NCBI GenBank assembly: GCA_963765875.1
Contig: CAVXYK010000012.1
Span: 225,826-289,825, forward strand
Origin: JAWKOK01 sp963765875
GTDB taxonomy: Bacteria > Chloroflexota > Anaerolineae > Caldilineales > Caldilineaceae
DNA length: 64,000 nucleotides
Direction: 5' to 3'
Under the pieces are notes generated by a model. The model did not search any database. It had not been told where the DNA came from and was given only the letters and a program-made list of their open reading frames with translations. The position numbers were made by a program, and so were the translations under genes. Below, in pieces: positions 1-9,298 of this stretch (its first letter is position 1; the number at the start of each line of letters is the position of its first letter).

Positions 1-2
1 CG

Positions 3-1577
3 GTCAGCATTCTGATGCTGATCGTCTACGTGGTCGCAGGTATCGCCGCCATGGGCCAGGGTGTGATCATGGTCGTAGTGGCACAGCGGCTTGTGCGCGA
101 TATCCGCTCAGAGCTTTTCGCCCACGTGCAGACACTCTCCATGGAATATCACGATCACCATCGCATCGGCGATCTCATGAGCCGGCTGACCAACGACACC
201 GAGGCCATCAACCGTGTACTCACGAATGGCCTCATCGAATTTACCACCAACATCCTGTTGCTGGGCGGCATCATGGTCGCCATGTTCCTGCTCAACTGGC
301 AGCTTGCATTGGGCGTCATGCTGGTCCTGCCCCTCATGCTCTACATCACCGTGGTCGTGACCCGCTACAGCCGCAAAGCCTTCCGTGAGGTGCAGGCCAA
401 GATGGGCTCGCTCAACGCCGTGATGGAGGAGAACATCGCCGGCGTGCGCGTGGTCAAGGCTTTTGCACGCGAAGAAGATACCATCGCCCAGTTTGAGAGC
501 GTCAGCGCCGAAAATCGCCAGGTCGGCATCAAGGCCGATATCATCACCGCCGCGCTGGGCCCCATGTTCACGACCATGATGACCATCACCATCGCCGTGG
601 TGGCGCTGCTGGGCGGTTGGCTGTCGCTACAAGGCATCGTCAGCGTAGGCGTCATCGCCACTTTTGTGGTCTACGTCATGAACTTCTTCCGGCCCATGCG
701 CGGCATCGCCATGCTCTACAACGGCTTGCAGTCAGCGCTGGCCGGGGCCGAACGCATCTTTGAGGTGCTCGACGACAAGCCATCGGTGGCCAATCAGCAT
801 GACGCAGAGCCGCTGCCCCAGATCAAGGGCGAAGTCACGTTCGACAATGTGAGTTTTGCCTATGAGGAAGGCAAGCCTGTGCTGGAAGAGGTCACCTTAA
901 CAGCCAAGCCCGGTCAGACCATCGCTCTGGTCGGCCCGACCGGCGCAGGCAAGACGACCATCATCAGCCTGCTGAGTCGCTTCTACGATGTGACCGAGGG
1001 GGCGATCCTGATCGACGGCCACGACATCCGCGAGGTGGAGCAGACATCGATCCGCGATCAGCTCGGCATCGTGCTCCAGGACACGTTCCTCTTCGCTGAG
1101 TCGGTCATGGAGAACATCCGCTATGGCCGATTGGGTGCAACTGACGAGGAGGTCATCGAGGCCGCCAGGCTGGCCAACGCCGACCACTTCATCCGCACGC
1201 TGCCCCAGGGCTACGGCACCATGGTCTCGGAGAAAGGGCATAACTTCAGCCAGGGTCAGCGCCAGTTGCTGGCCATTGCCCGGGCCGTGCTGGCCGATCC
1301 GCGCATTCTGATCCTGGACGAGGCGACCAGCAGTGTGGACACGCGCACCGAGATGCATATCCAGGATGCGCTGTTGCGCCTGATGGAGGGGCGCACGGCC
1401 TTCGTCATCGCCCACCGGCTGAGTACGATCCGCAACGCCGACAATGTGCTGGTGGTCAATGACCATCGCATCATCGAGCGCGGCACGCATGAGGAGTTGA
1501 TGGAGCAGAACGGCTTCTACTACGATCTGTACATGAGCCAATATCGGCGGGTGCAGGCGCTGGCCGCGGCGGCTTGA
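3..1577 (+). CDS. ABC exporter, fused membrane and ATPase domains (5' truncated by window edge)
   Basis: This is the 3' part of a multidrug/lipid-type ABC half-transporter (MdlB/MsbA-like). It would dimerise in the cytoplasmic membrane and export a substrate using ATP. The frame is open back to base 3, so the ATG at 15 is probably internal; about 520 residues are visible against roughly 600 for the family. The first 270 or so residues hold several membrane helices. The ATPase domain shows Walker A (GPTGAGKTT, near residue 307), Q-loop (VLQDTFLF), a signature of the FSQGQRQ form instead of LSGGQ, Walker B with the catalytic Glu (ILILDEATSSVD) and the H-loop (IAHRLS). It looks intact and active. 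Such transporters are often encoded next to a partner half-transporter, which would lie upstream of the window. The substrate cannot be told from sequence. Confidence 0.9.
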   Translation, partial: VSILMLIVYVVAGIAAMGQGVIMVVVAQRLVRDIRSELFAHVQTLSMEYHDHHRIGDLMSRLTNDTEAINRVLTNGLIEFTTNILLLGGIMVAMFLLNWQLALGVMLVLPLMLYITVVVTRYSRKAFREVQAKMGSLNAVMEENIAGVRVVKAFAREEDTIAQFESVSAENRQVGIKADIITAALGPMFTTMMTITIAVVALLGGWLSLQGIVSVGVIATFVVYVMNFFRPMRGIAMLYNGLQSALAGAERIFEVLDDKPSVANQHDAEPLPQIKGEVTFDNVSFAYEEGKPVLEEVTLTAKPGQTIALVGPTGAGKTTIISLLSRFYDVTEGAILIDGHDIREVEQTSIRDQLGIVLQDTFLFAESVMENIRYGRLGATDEEVIEAARLANADHFIRTLPQGYGTMVSEKGHNFSQGQRQLLAIARAVLADPRILILDEATSSVDTRTEMHIQDALLRLMEGRTAFVIAHRLSTIRNADNVLVVNDHRIIERGTHEELMEQNGFYYDLYMSQYRRVQALAAAA

Positions 1578-1628
1578 AGATAGAGATTGACGAGAACATT
1601 AGTTTTTGCCAGTGGTGACGCAAGACCC

Positions 1629-1686
1629 GCCTTCGACAGGCTCAGACTGCATCGCTAGGTAGCCGCCGCCTGAGCTTGTCGAAGGC
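1629..1686. repeat. REP-like inverted repeat (CTTCGACAGGCTCAG type)
   Basis: Two 17-base arms at 1629-1645 and 1670-1686 are inverted copies with one mismatch, separated by 24 bases. They can form a strong hairpin just after the ABC gene and may act as its terminator. A half-copy with the same core (CTGAGCTTGCCGAAGG) lies near 46082-46100, so this is a dispersed element. Confidence 0.7.
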
Positions 1687-1802
1687 AGAAGCGGTTGGTC
1701 AGTAAAAGTCATGATCTCATAAAAACTTTAGTTTAGATTGCCCATTGAAAATGGGACCTGATTGCCCGGGGCTTCTCCCCGTTGCAGATATTCTTTAACG
1801 GG

Positions 1803-1820
1803 TGTACACTTTAGTGTACA
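1803..1820. promoter_or_regulatory. Perfect palindrome, candidate toxin-antitoxin operator
   Basis: TGTACACTTTAGTGTACA is an 8+2+8 perfect inverted repeat ending 29 bases before the antitoxin ATG. Phd/YefM-type antitoxins autorepress by binding such palindromes, so this is the likely operator. A shorter hairpin (CCCATT/AATGGG) lies at 1741-1755. Confidence 0.6.
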
Positions 1821-1849
1821 TTCTCGCATAAGGGTGATAGAGGCGGCCA

Positions 1850-2083
1850 ATGAAAACAATCACATTTACAGAGTTCCGGAAACAAGCATCAGGCCTGTTC
1901 ACCGAGGTCGAGCAAGGTGAATCATACGTGATCATACGTCATGGTAGACCCATTGCGGAGGTCACGCCCTACTCTGGCGGGCTGGACCGTGAACCGGCGT
2001 GGAAGCGCCCTGGCGTCAAGATAAAAAGTGGTGGCGCTACGTTATCATCGCTCATCCTCGAAGAGCGTGAGAGCTACGAGTGA
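1850..2083 (+). CDS. Phd/YefM-family antitoxin
   Basis: This 77-residue protein has the Phd/YefM N-terminal DNA-binding fold. It begins MKTITFTEFRKQASGLFTEV and has the typical VIIRHGRPIAEVTPY strand region. The C-terminal half (WKRPGVKIKSGG onward) would wrap and neutralise the toxin. Family knowledge says it represses its own operon, and a palindrome lies just upstream. Its TGA overlaps the GTG start of the toxin by 4 bases, so the two are translationally coupled. The ATG at 1850 is the first start in frame, with a weak purine-rich stretch before it. Confidence 0.85.
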   Translation: MKTITFTEFRKQASGLFTEVEQGESYVIIRHGRPIAEVTPYSGGLDREPAWKRPGVKIKSGGATLSSLILEERESYE

Positions 2084-2493
2084 AGACATTTTTCGACTCG
2101 TCGGCGCTGGCCAAACGATATGTCTTGGAGTCGGGTAGTCAACACGTTGACGAGATACTTCAGCAGACGGCCTCCCTGGGCGTATCTGTCATCATCGTGC
2201 CAGAGGTATTTTCTGCCTTGAACCGGCGTAGGCGTGAAGGGCTGCTGACTGCTTCTGACTACGCAATCATCAAACATCAACTGGCAGGCGATCTCGAAGA
2301 TGCCGACACCATCGAGTTGAGTGCCAAGGTGCTGGCTCGTTCGGTCAGGCTGTTGGAGAACCATCCGCTGAGAGGCATGGATTCACTTCATGTGGCCTGT
2401 GCCTTGGAGTGGAGGGCGGATATCTTTGTCTCGTCAGACCAACGACAGCTTGCGGCAGCCAATGAGGAAGGCCTCGAAATTCAAGAGGTGTAA
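2080..2493 (+). CDS. PIN-domain toxin (VapC-type ribonuclease)
   Basis: This 137-residue protein has the PIN-domain acidic residues in order: Asp in TFFDSSALAKRY, Glu in IVPEVFSAL, Asp in RGMDSLHVACAL and Asp in FVSSDQRQL. These would bind Mg2+/Mn2+ for RNA cleavage. The start is GTG in the GTGA overlap with the antitoxin gene. All catalytic residues are present, so it looks active. The RNA target cannot be inferred. It pairs with the upstream Phd-type protein as a toxin-antitoxin module, and nothing suggests another role. Confidence 0.85.
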   Translation: MKTFFDSSALAKRYVLESGSQHVDEILQQTASLGVSVIIVPEVFSALNRRRREGLLTASDYAIIKHQLAGDLEDADTIELSAKVLARSVRLLENHPLRGMDSLHVACALEWRADIFVSSDQRQLAAANEEGLEIQEV

Positions 2494-2527
2494 CTCAAAT
2501 CGAGTTCTGTTGAGATTTCGTTTTCGC

Positions 2528-2640
2528 TGGATTAAATCCCGCTGCCGGCAGTGAAAAGCCGCCTCCTGGGTCCAACGGCTCAATATCAGTGCCTGAGGGC
2601 GCTTCTCACTGTTGGCAGCCGGCTTCAGCCGTTGCTGCGA
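2528..2640. repeat. Dispersed hairpin repeat, copy 1
   Basis: About 113 bases that match the reverse complement of 41079-41185 along most of their length. Shared blocks include AAATCCCGC, GAAAAGCCGCCTC and GCAGCCGGCTTCAGCCGTTG. Internal complementarity (GGCAGTGA... with ...TCACTGTTGGC) gives a long stem-loop. It lies between the convergent vapC and regulator A genes, where it may terminate both. Confidence 0.7.
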
Positions 2641-2658
2641 GCCACATGGCAACAGAAC

Positions 2659-5600
2659 CTAGTTTTCGCCGTTACGATACGGCGTCACCTTCAACGCCTC
2701 AAACCGAATCGCCGATCCCTCAGGCCAGGCCCCCGCATGGACATAGCGATGGATCATGCCGATTGCCAGCGGCCCGACTTCGACCGAATTGGCAGTAGGG
2801 AAGTCGATAGCACCGGCCGAATACCAGGTGAGACCATCGCTGCTACACAGCCCCCGCACCCGATTGGCGCTCCGCTCCAGGCGCAGGTGAATGCGATTTG
2901 CATCCGGCAATCTCCCGATGCCAAAGAGACCATCGGCGTTGTTTCGGCAGCCCGACAGATCGATGCCGCCTGGCGCGAACGCGTTCCATGTCAGGCGTAG
3001 ATAGTTCTGCCGATCCAGCCAAAGCAGGATTCCGCCCAGTGAAGGTCGGTCGTCATAGGCCGCGGTACAGAGTGTTTCCACGGCAAAGTCACCCTCGATC
3101 GGTCTCAGCAAACGCGGTGCAGCGAAATTGTTGAGCCAGAGATCGTGGTAATTGGCGGCACAGATGATCAGATCGCCGTCTTCCACCTGGTAGGCGCAAT
3201 CGCCAAACTGATCGTGCCACGTCCAGCCCGACAGACCCGATTTTTCGGCAAAACCGGGTCTGCATCCATCGTCGTCCGCGCCAAACCGTGAATCGATCTC
3301 AGCCGGCATCAGCCGCCACTGTACCAGCGACAGCGGTTCTTCGACGCGTACGGTGACAATCTGTTGGCAGAGTGCGTCGTAGGCGTCGACGTCCGGGCAC
3401 ATCGGCTCCAGCCCGGCCAACGCACAGGCCACTGTGGGCCAAGACTCGATGTGTAATTCTTCTTCGCGCGCGATCTTGGCCAGCAGCGCCAGGCCCTCGG
3501 CTTTGCGATTCAACATCGTGTAGGTCCAGGCCAACCCAACGATGCCACGTCGCACGCCGTCGACGCGAAATTCATCGGAAGAGGCAAGTTGGCGTGCGCG
3601 TTCGAGCGTTGATAGTGCCTACGGCCAATCGTGGCGGCAGTAGTGAACAAGTCCCAACACGACTAGTGCGAAGATGTAGCTGCTCGGATGAAGCAGTGAA
3701 TCTTGACGCTGCAGATCGAAGCGGGCACAGCGTTCGGCCTCATCAAGATTGCCCTGGAGCCAGCCATGGTAGACGCCAAGCCAATACTTGCGACTACGAA
3801 TTGACAACTCATCCCCGGCCATATCGGCAAATCGGCTGGATTCCGTGACGCATTTCAGCAGACCATTGACATCTCCGATCGTCTCACATAAGAACATCCT
3901 CGACAGGCCATGAAGTTGGGAAGCTGCCCAAAAATCATGCCGACGCACGGCACGAACGATGGTCGTGTCGATCAAATCGAAACCCCAGGCGACTTGCTTG
4001 GCATAGCGAGACCAGAAAACCGCATAAAAGTAAGCATAGGCAAGGCGTCCTGTATACGGCAATTCGGCAACAGTCTCAACCACAGTCGCAACATGTGACA
4101 TGGCCCGGTGCCAGTCACCGTGCGTTGCATAGGCTCTGGCCAGATAAGTTGTGAACGCGACATGTTCCACTGGCGCATCACCATCCGCGATGAGCGGCAA
4201 TCCCCGTTCAACTTGTTCGAATAGACCGGCATTGTCGCCGATCGAGGAGAGCAGTTGACAAAAAGACAACAAGATCGATGCGCTTTGAAGAGGCGGAAGC
4301 CCAATGTCCGTTGCCAATGCCAAGGCTTGCTCTAGACTTGCTCTGGACTCCTCAATGTTGCCCAACATCATCTGAGCTTGGCCGAGCCCATCCAGTGCCT
4401 GAACCCGTCGTTGCTCGTGCGGCTCCGATAGTTCGAGCGCGTCCAGACGCTCCAGCGCACGCCCGAAGTGGGCCACCGCTTCCTGATTCAGGTAGACCGA
4501 CTGAGCCTTGCAACCGGCCAATAGTAGATATTGGATGGTCTTTTCGGCTTCGTCTCCCAGGTCAAAGTGTTGAGCCAACAGTTCGATATGCGGCTGGAGG
4601 TTCTCGGCATAGAGCTTCTCAATGGCCAACGCCGCCCGCCGGTGCAGATCCACCCGATAGCCGCGCGGTAGATCCTGGTAGACAGCGTCGCACACCAGCT
4701 CATGATGAAAGGAATATTCCGGCTCCGGCAAAGCACGATCCTGATAGACCAGAGCTCCCTGAGTCAGAGCAGCCAGCGTGGTTTCTTGCTCGGCCTCGCT
4801 ACCGATCATAGCTTCCACCAACCGCGGACGAAAGAGCCGACCGACCACAGCTGCTGCCCGTAGGTACGCCTTCTCCAACGGCTCCAGGCGATCGACGCGG
4901 CTGAGGATGACGCTCTGCAAACTGGCCGGCACGACGACTGACGCCAGCGAATGGCGTGCATGCCATTGCACGCCGTCCCGGTAGAGCACGTCGCTGTCGA
5001 TGAGTGTACGCACGATCTCTTCCAGGTAGAGGGGATTGCCTTCGGATTTGCCCGTGATCACGGTACGCATCTCCGCCGGCAGTGCATCGATGGCCAGTAG
5101 CGAGGCGACCAGATGACGGCTCTGTTCGTCGTTCAGTGGTTGCAGCCGCAATTCGGTGAAAGCGTCAGGACACCTGCGCTGGGCCAGCGCGCTCAACTGC
5201 TCGTCGGCCTGTGCCTCTTCCGGGCGGAAGACGGCAATCAGCACCAGCGGTATATGGGTCAGCGTCTCCATCAGCGCGCCGATGAGGTCGAGAGAGAGCG
5301 GATCGGCCCAATGCAGATCCTCACAGATCAAGACCAGCGGTCGTTCTTCGGCCAAGGAGTGAAACAGCCGGCGCAATGCATTCAACGTGCGGCGGCGAAG
5401 CTGCTCTGCAGCTACATCATTCAACCGATCGTCCCAGTCGATGTCAAAACGCAGAGCAAGCAGCCGGCCCAACAGCGGACCAATCTCTTCCACATCGGGG
5501 GCGGAAAGACGGCCCAACCGGTGAAGCCGCTGCAACAGATCGACGAGGACGGCGCCAGAGTGGTCGGCGTCAAAGTGATCACCGGCATCGTGCCTGCTGA

Positions 5601-7258
5601 GATAGTCGCGCAGCATATCCGTGAAAAGCCCGTAGCCGGTCGACGCGGTCAGCGCCTGGCTACGCCCTTCCAGCCAGAGAAAGGCGTCCGCCTCGGCCTG
5701 CTGTTTCACTTCGGCGACTAGACGCGACTTACCCACGCCGGCATCGGCGACAATCGATACCAGATGACCGCGATTCTGTGTCACCACATCGCTGAGGACG
5801 GCGCGCAACGCCTTCAGTTCATCCTGGCGACCGATCATCTCGGCATGCAAGCCATCGATGCCGCGGGTCTTGATTGGATGGCGACGTGGCCGTTGCGTGC
5901 GATAGGCAGACACCGACCCTTGGATGCCGGGCAATGTCATGGAAAGTGATTCGTACGCGAAGATGCCGCGTGTGAGGCGATAGGTCCCGGCGCCGACCAA
6001 CACCTGACCGGCGCCGGCCCGGTTGCGCAGGCGCGTGGTCAGGTTGATCACGGGGCCCATCACATGGAATTCGTCGACCTCACCCAGTGCTGGTCGCCGA
6101 ACATAGGCCATGCCGCTGTTGACGCCGACCTGGATAGAAAGTCCCTGCTTGTCGGCCACTCCGGCCACGGACAGTGCTGCGCGCACCCCCCGTTCGGCAT
6201 CGTCCTCATGTACGTGATCCACGCCAAAAAAGAGCAGCAGATCTTCACTTGCCGAAGACTGGCGTTGTCCACCGAAGGACATTGCCAACTCGTCGGCAAT
6301 CGTCAGCACTGACTGTGCGTCCGACAGTATCTCATCCAGCGCCGGATCCACAACATCGTACGCAATCTCCGCCAGCCCGATGCTCACTACAGTGACAAGG
6401 CGGATCTCATCCTCTGCAGGTAGGTATTCAACCGTTTCGTCGTCGTGAGCGTCGATCCACGCTGCCCCCGAGCGTTCAACTGAGCGTTTTTCAAGATTCG
6501 CCCCTTGTTGGATCGACCGTAACAGTTCATCGGTCTCCGGAGAAGGGACGATCTCCAGTTCCTGCTGCAACAAGGACCGACATTGGTTGTACTGACGAAC
6601 GGCAGCGGCAGATTGTCCACTGGCCACGTAGAGTGTCATCAGGCGACGATGGCTTTCCTCGTCCATCGGGTCCAGGACCAGTCTCCGGTGTGCATAGTCG
6701 ATGGCCAGCGCATGGTTGTGCCGCGCCGTATGGCCCTGAATGAGACGCAACAGCACATCCGCCATTTGGGCGCGCAGACGTTCACATTCGTAGAACTGCC
6801 AGGCGTCGAATTGAGGGCTATCAGGCAGAGAGAAACCGGCCAGGAAGTCATCTCGATAGAGGTCCGCAGCGCAAGCTAGCAGGGGCATGCACTTGTCACA
6901 GACGGTTTCGGCCGGGTGACCGTGCCGGTTGCAGGCATCCAGCAATTTTTGGAACTCGTTGACATCCAGCCTCAGGCGTTCGTCGTCGGTTCCCTGGACA
7001 TAGCCCGACTCGGTGATCAACCAATCGTCGCCAAGGGTCCGGCGCAAAATGTGCAGTGTGCGGCGCAGATCCGCGCGAGCATCAGATGGCGGGAGGTTGG
7101 GCCAGAAGATGGCCATCAACTGATTCACGGCTGTGGCGCCGGCCGGTCACAGCCAGATAGATAGCCAGGGCCAATGCGCGGCGTCGCACAAAACGTTGCG
7201 GTTTACCGTCTCGTTCGATCCAGGGTGAGCCCAGCAGATGGAACGCAAGCAGAGACAT
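2659..7258 (-). pseudogene. Regulator A: SARP + cyclase-like + AAA ATPase + TPR + lectin-like domain, interrupted
   Basis: A very large transcriptional regulator of about 1530 codons. Order: SARP winged helix (from MSLLAFHLLGSPWIERDG), BTAD TPR region with a CDKC pair, a class III cyclase-like domain, an AAA ATPase (DAGVGKSRL), TPR repeats, then a concanavalin/DUF1349-like domain. The cyclase-like domain lacks the usual metal Asp residues (VTVVSIGLAE and SEDLLLFFG replace the canonical FxD and GD) but keeps the Asn/Arg of VINLTTRL. It is therefore probably a ligand-sensing or dead cyclase. Two lesions are visible: a one-base shift near 7130, and an in-frame TAG at 3619-3621 after HDWP, in frame with the remaining 320 codons. 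The paralogue at 14918-19529 has the same length and order. The start at 7258 is chosen by alignment to that paralogue and an AAGGA upstream. Divergent from the hydrolase operon. Confidence 0.75.
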
Positions 7259-7366
7259 GCGGGTGATCCTTGTGTCCGGCGTGATCACGCATTTACCTAC
7301 AGTTTATCACAGATTTTGGGTCATCGCGAAATAGTGTACCAAGCGGATGGGCAAGTGTGAGAAATA

Positions 7367-7423
7367 GGGTCAACTCCTTATAGTAGAGGTGACAAAGCCG
7401 TCTACTAGGAAAGGAGTTGACCC
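7367..7423 (+). promoter_or_regulatory. Hairpin that hides the transposase ribosome binding site
   Basis: GGGTCAACTCCTT (7367-7379) is the exact complement of AAGGAGTTGACCC (7411-7423), with a further 7-base pairing of TAGTAGA (7381-7387) to TCTACTA (7401-7407). The right arm contains the Shine-Dalgarno AAGGAG of the transposase. Transcripts entering from outside would fold it away, as known for other insertion sequences. Confidence 0.65.
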
Positions 7424-7424
7424 G

Positions 7425-8732
7425 ATGTCCACTGTAAAATGCCCACCAGCGATTGTCAAACGAGCCAAAGATGCGGCTCGTGCTGTGAAACGAATGGCAA
7501 ACCAGGTAATTCGTCCAGTGAAAGAATGGACACTGACACATCTGCTGGACCTGCCCCACTTTCGAGTGTGGGGATACGCACTAGAAAAGGATCCGGACCA
7601 AGACATATTACATCTGCACTGCGAGTTGCAGATAGGGGTGGCAGTCTGTCCCATGTGTAAGGGTGTGACAACAGCCATCAAAGAGCACAAGGAAAGATGC
7701 GTTCGGGATTTAGATGTGTGGGGCATGCGCACCTTCATCCATTTCAAGATTCGGCGCTTCGAATGCGAAGAGTGCGGACATCGATTCACCGAAGAACTGA
7801 GTGCAATCGCCTGGCGACGTCATCAAACGATCCGATTTGAGCAGGAAGTCTACCGACGCTGCCTGGATAGTGACAAGAAAGCGGTCGCCAGCGCACTCCA
7901 TCTGGGCTACTCGACAGTTGACGGTATTTTCAAACGATTTGCCAAGCGACAGCAGCGTCAACTGACCTTCGGCCATGTTCGTGTCTTGGGCATGGATGAA
8001 ATCGCACTCAAGAAACGACATAAGCAGTACGTCTTGGTGCTCAGCGATCTGGAACGCAGATGTGTTCTGGCCGTCTTGCCTACGCGCGAAAAAGCCGAAC
8101 TAGAGCGTTGGTGGAACACCTTGACTTCTGACCAGCAAGCGGCGATTCGAGTCGTCTCTATGGATATGTGGCGTCCCTATCGTTCTTTCGTTGAGCAACA
8201 TCTACCTCAGGCACGGATTGTCGCCGACCGTTTTCATGTGATGAAACAACTCAACGAACAACTTACCAAGGCGAGACGCAAAATCCAGAGAGAGGCTGAC
8301 CCGGAAACACAAGCTGCCCTGAAAGGCTCTCGCTGGCTGCTTGTCCGCTCACGTGCCGAGCTCTCAGACGAACAGGAGCAACAACTACAACAGGTACTTG
8401 CCGCCCACTATGACCTGAGAGTTGCCTATCTGCTCAAAGAAGAGTTCCATCTCATCTTTGAGCGTATTCACGACCAAGAACAAGCACGCCGCTTTCTCAA
8501 TGCTTGGATCTGTAAGGTGCGCTATACGCGCAATCGCTATCTGCTTGACTTTGTCAAAACCTTGCACAATTGGTTCGAGCAAATTCTCAACTATTTCGAC
8601 GAACGCATCTCCAATGGCTTTGTCGAAGGCATGAATCGGGCTATCCGTACCGTTATTTCCAGAGCCTACGGCTTTCGCAACTTCGACAACTTCAAACTAC
8701 AAATCTTAGCTCAATTCGGTCCAGACGGTTAG
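7425..8732 (+). CDS. ISL3-family transposase
   Basis: A 435-residue transposase that moves the surrounding element. An N-terminal zinc-binding region (CPMC then CEECGHRF) is followed by the DDE catalytic domain: Asp in LGMDEIALKK, Asp in SMDMWRPY with the nearby VADRFHV block, and Glu in SNGFVEGMNRAIR. Nothing is missing, so it is probably functional. A GTG at 7389 is in frame, but the ATG at 7425 is preferred because AAGGAG lies 8 bases before it. The TAG stop is the first base group of the right inverted repeat. Regulation by the upstream hairpin is likely. Confidence 0.9.
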   Translation: MSTVKCPPAIVKRAKDAARAVKRMANQVIRPVKEWTLTHLLDLPHFRVWGYALEKDPDQDILHLHCELQIGVAVCPMCKGVTTAIKEHKERCVRDLDVWGMRTFIHFKIRRFECEECGHRFTEELSAIAWRRHQTIRFEQEVYRRCLDSDKKAVASALHLGYSTVDGIFKRFAKRQQRQLTFGHVRVLGMDEIALKKRHKQYVLVLSDLERRCVLAVLPTREKAELERWWNTLTSDQQAAIRVVSMDMWRPYRSFVEQHLPQARIVADRFHVMKQLNEQLTKARRKIQREADPETQAALKGSRWLLVRSRAELSDEQEQQLQQVLAAHYDLRVAYLLKEEFHLIFERIHDQEQARRFLNAWICKVRYTRNRYLLDFVKTLHNWFEQILNYFDERISNGFVEGMNRAIRTVISRAYGFRNFDNFKLQILAQFGPDG

Positions 8733-8834
8733 TACACTATTTCGCGATGACCATTATTGTTCGCCGATCCGAGAAGTGCGACGGTTGTGCGACGGCGACC
8801 GGGTAGACTCAAGAAAAGCGTCAAAGGGTTCAGG

Positions 8835-8880
8835 CTTTCGGCGGGTCGACGCTTTCCCCAGGGTGTCGACCCGCCGAAAG
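8835..8880. promoter_or_regulatory. 16-bp perfect inverted repeat before operon A
   Basis: CTTTCGGCGGGTCGAC (8835-8850) is repeated inverted at 8865-8880 with a 14-base loop, ending 45 bases before the first gene of operon A. It could be a regulator binding site or a leader terminator/attenuator. There is no T run after it. Confidence 0.5.
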
Positions 8881-8925
8881 GACGTCGCCATCGCCTGTCA
8901 CGATGGTTTTCATGGGAGGAAGTGA

Positions 8926-9287
8926 ATGCGACCGCTACATGTCATCGCCCGCTATCACATCCATCCCGGCAAGCTTGAGCTGTTCCGGCAGACTGCGGCC
9001 GAATGTCTCGTTCTGGTCAGGCGTAAGGATACGGGGACGATACGCTACGACTGGTACCTCAGCGGCGATCAGCGGATCTGCGTCACCATTGAAGCCTACG
9101 AGGGATGTGAGGCCCTGCTGGAGCACGCGGCCGATCCGGCCGCGCTCTGGACAGACTGATGAGCACGGCTGATCTTTCGCTTGAGTTGTACGGTACGGCG
9201 TCTTTGGAACTGATGGCGGCGACCCAAGAGTTACCGATCACCTTCTATTCATTGTTGTTGAGTCTCGACGGAGACCTAAGAGAATAA
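8926..9287 (+). CDS. Small ABM-like (antibiotic biosynthesis monooxygenase fold) protein, one frameshift
   Basis: The N-terminal half (HVIARYHIHPGKLELFRQTA, then IRYDWYL) has the pattern of ABM-domain dimeric alpha/beta-barrel proteins. It stops at 9159. The ATG of the following 42 codons (9159-9287: LSLELYG...LPITFYSLL) overlaps that stop and encodes what looks like the missing C-terminal half of the same fold, so I read one gene with a one-base loss near 9155. A strong GGGAGG precedes the ATG. It opens operon A and is followed after 11 bases by a lipoprotein gene. Function is unknown; such proteins can be haem- or cofactor-free oxygenases or only bind small ligands. Copy B has an EthD-like protein of the same superfamily in this place. 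Confidence 0.6.
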
Positions 9288-9298
9288 GGAGCCAAATC

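Larger units (their letters stand above)
7319..8752 (+). mobile_element. ISL3-family insertion sequence
   Basis: A complete element with 21-base perfect terminal inverted repeats at 7319-7339 and 8732-8752 (beginning GGTCATCGCGAAATAGTG), enclosing one ISL3-type transposase gene. The expected 8-base target duplication is not visible: flanks are AGATTTTG and ATTATTGT. It sits about 60 bases upstream of regulator A's start, inside what would be the divergent promoter region. Confidence 0.85.

Noticed and set aside
7311..8760. 8-bp target duplication of the ISL3 element
   Set aside because: AGATTTTG and ATTATTGT do not match, and shifting the ends by a few bases did not give a duplication.
8960..9287. 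Separate 42-codon gene at 9159-9287
   Set aside because: Its sequence looks like the missing end of the ABM-like protein; a single gene with a one-base loss is simpler.
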